From Polytrichum commune (taxonomy: Eukaryota; Streptophyta; Polytrichopsida; Polytrichales; Polytrichaceae): a DNA stretch of 64,000 nucleotides. The stretch is taken from positions 56,497,554-56,561,553 of the forward strand of contig OX485803.1 in the NCBI GenBank assembly GCA_950295325.1. Reading direction: 5' to 3'. A program made the translations under genes and the position numbers. Shown here piece after piece: positions 62,327 through 64,000 of this stretch; position 1 is the first letter of the stretch; every line of letters starts with the position of its first letter. The notes below the pieces were generated by a model, which had not been told where the DNA came from, did no database searches, and worked only from the letters and a program-made list of their open reading frames with translations.

Positions 62327-63009
62327 CTAGTATCTTGATTTAATTAGGTGGTTGATTGATTGACAAGGAGTGATAATCAACCATATTGTGCTATGCTTAG
62401 TATGTGAGCAATGATTGGATTTGGGCAACTATGTGGAAAGAATTTGTGCACAAGGATTAGACAATTTAAGAATGAATTATGCACAAGGGCTAGATAGATA
62501 GAAACGCCGGTCCCTTTTTAGCAAGGGGCCGGCGTGAATAAAGTGTCCGTTCGTAATGTCAATCAAGGGCTAGACAATCACATGAGATGAATTATGCACA
62601 TGAAATTAGATAACTCACCATGGAAGACTTTTGTGTCGGACCTAGACAACTCCCAAAGACATGGATTGGAAATAGATAATTCCAATTGAAAAAATGTGAT
62701 TGAGCCAAAAGATGATAAAAAGTTATGCTAAATTAATCAAAAATAGAACATTCACACCATAATTAAAAATAGAAGACTTTTTTTCTACTTCGAAAATAGA
62801 AAGTGGAAGTAGTGCCTCTTCTATAATAAAAAGTTCAAGAGAGGAGATAGGATATTTTTGTCTCCCTCCTATGGTCGGGTGGTTCAGGCTTTACAACCAA
62901 CCAAAATAATGTTGTTTAGCTGCAAAGCTTTGTAATATGCAAGGTTTGAAAGTTCACAATCCTCGTGTGTCGTGTGCATTCATTATTGTATCATAATTAT
63001 GTAATAGAG
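62327..63009. other. spacer, no gene recognised
   Basis: AT-rich with short phrases repeated locally (AATTATGCACA, GGGCTAGA, TAGATA). No exon is recognised. Confidence 0.4.
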
Positions 63010-63555
63010 GAACATGACAATACTCATAATGTACGAGGCTACAATACAACGGAAGCTCGAGCGACCAACACGCTTGCTAGTTTATCATCAAAAGTTGTGT
63101 CCACTTTGGATTTTACTATGATGCCCGATCTTTTTAAATAGACGGTGATCTTGAATTGATATGTTGGGGATACAACAGTCACAAACTTACAGAGGGCAAG
63201 TAATATTCCACCATAAATCCTTTATCCATACTGCACGAAGTTTGAACACGATAGAATTGTTGAGCCAACAAATACCTATACAACCTTATTGCTAAGAATT
63301 GTGTCAAATTCAATGACCTAATTACCGATCGAATTCATTGGGTTCTAAACTAACGATACAATTTGATATGTTTGGGATGAAGCAACCACAACTTACAGGG
63401 GCCAAGTATTTACCCAACTCCCTTCATCCATGTAATACACAAGTTTCCACGAACAAAATGGGGAGCTTAAGCCAACAAGTATGCGCGGCTTTACCATCAA
63501 AATGGAGCTTTGGTACAACTCGCAATTGCCCGAGAACTTCAAACTTGAGTTTCGC
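63010..63555 (+). repeat. tandem repeat array, right part (about three units)
   Basis: It carries the same phrase order as 61255-61790 (GTACGAGGCTACAATACAAC, GGAAGCTCGAG..CCAACA, CACAAACTTACAG, GGGCCAAGTATT). Units are more diverged and vary between about 200 and 310 bp. Confidence 0.6.
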
Positions 63556-63643
63556 CATGTTTCAATACATGCATCATCTTCCACAAAAAGTAAAAGAAAG
63601 AGTAAAAGGGTTGGATGGGAGGCAAATAGAAACCTCTAACTCT

Positions 63644-64000
63644 CACTACACCACGACCGTAGATACGAGCGCCGTATCTACGGCCCGATGCGTTCCGCCG
63701 GGTCCAACCGGTCGCAGCGACCGGGTGCAGGCGGTTTCACCGCGGCGGTGGAGGGGAGGAGGGCTCACAAAAAGGGGCCCGTGCGCTGGAGCGGAGGCAC
63801 ATACCTTCGTCTCGCGCCCGAGTCGTCTTCTCGCAGCTATGGGGGCGGTCCTCCCCCAGGATGACGAGCCGCAGGGTGTGTCCAACGGCGAAACCTCCAG
63901 CGTGGTGGCCGCCAGACCACGCACTGCCGCAAAATCGAGCCAATTCGACTCCGAAACGGCAAGGATTGCCCCCCTGGGAACATCATTATCAACATCGACA
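63644..64000. mobile_element. probable end of a CACTA transposon, running out of the window
   Basis: CACTACACCACGACCGTAGA begins at 63644, and CACTA is the hallmark first five bases of En/Spm-type elements. Just inside are inverted subterminal motifs (CCGTAGATACG and CGTATCTACGG). GC content jumps sharply from 63650 on compared with the flank. The other end and the 3-bp duplication lie outside, so the call rests on one end only. Confidence 0.5.

Overview
The window looks like nuclear DNA of a land plant. It holds GT-AG introns, a secreted dirigent-type protein (a land-plant family), two conserved eukaryotic housekeeping genes, and about 60% transposon-derived or repetitive sequence in an AT-rich background. 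The mobile elements (a dual-endonuclease LINE and Ty3/gypsy remnants carrying a cytosine-methyltransferase module) lead me to suspect an early-diverging lineage such as a bryophyte, lycophyte or fern rather than a typical angiosperm. That is inference only.

Genes. An intronless dirigent-like gene lies at 7509-8117 (+). DPH7 (diphthine methylesterase, WD repeats) is a two-exon gene at 15712-17694 (+). TRAPPC5/Trs31 (TRAPP vesicle-tethering subunit) is reconstructed as eight exons over 19742-23263 (+), 194 residues. A partial copy of the TRAPPC5 5' end (leader, exon 1, much of intron 1) sits upstream of DPH7 at about 14310-15290 and has an early stop in its exon 1.

The main object is a 12.3 kb non-LTR retrotransposon, 23883-36215 (+), bounded by a perfect 12-bp target-site duplication about 600 bp downstream of TRAPPC5. 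It has a 5' leader with three ~136-bp monomers, an ORF1 with an RRM-like segment, an odd hydrophobic ORF, and a pol ORF. The pol ORF carries, in order, a 2A-like motif, an APE-type endonuclease, reverse transcriptase, RNase H, a CCHC-type zinc motif and a C-terminal PD-(D/E)-K restriction-like nuclease. Two endonuclease types in one LINE is the layout of the Dualen/RandI group known from green algae. Its sense strand is strongly depleted of G. A few stops and frameshifts break it, but nearly all catalytic motifs are still visible. A diverged relative's fragment lies at 18700-18880.

The right half is a patchwork of transposons. TIR elements with TTA/TAA duplications (three families), TA duplications (two families) and 8-bp duplications (two copies near the left edge) can be bounded to the base. 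There is a 215-bp-arm palindrome at 41308-41783 and a second fold-back at about 58300-58690. Between two copies of a dispersed repeat (RepA) at 45.7-52.9 kb are two head-to-head Ty3/gypsy remnants: minus-strand RNase H, integrase and PHD finger (47253-49575), and plus-strand cytosine methyltransferase and reverse transcriptase (49585-51102). Imperfect tandem arrays lie at 55.6-56.8 kb and 61.3-63.5 kb, each interrupted by a MITE. The last 350 bp look like the end of a CACTA transposon running out of the window.
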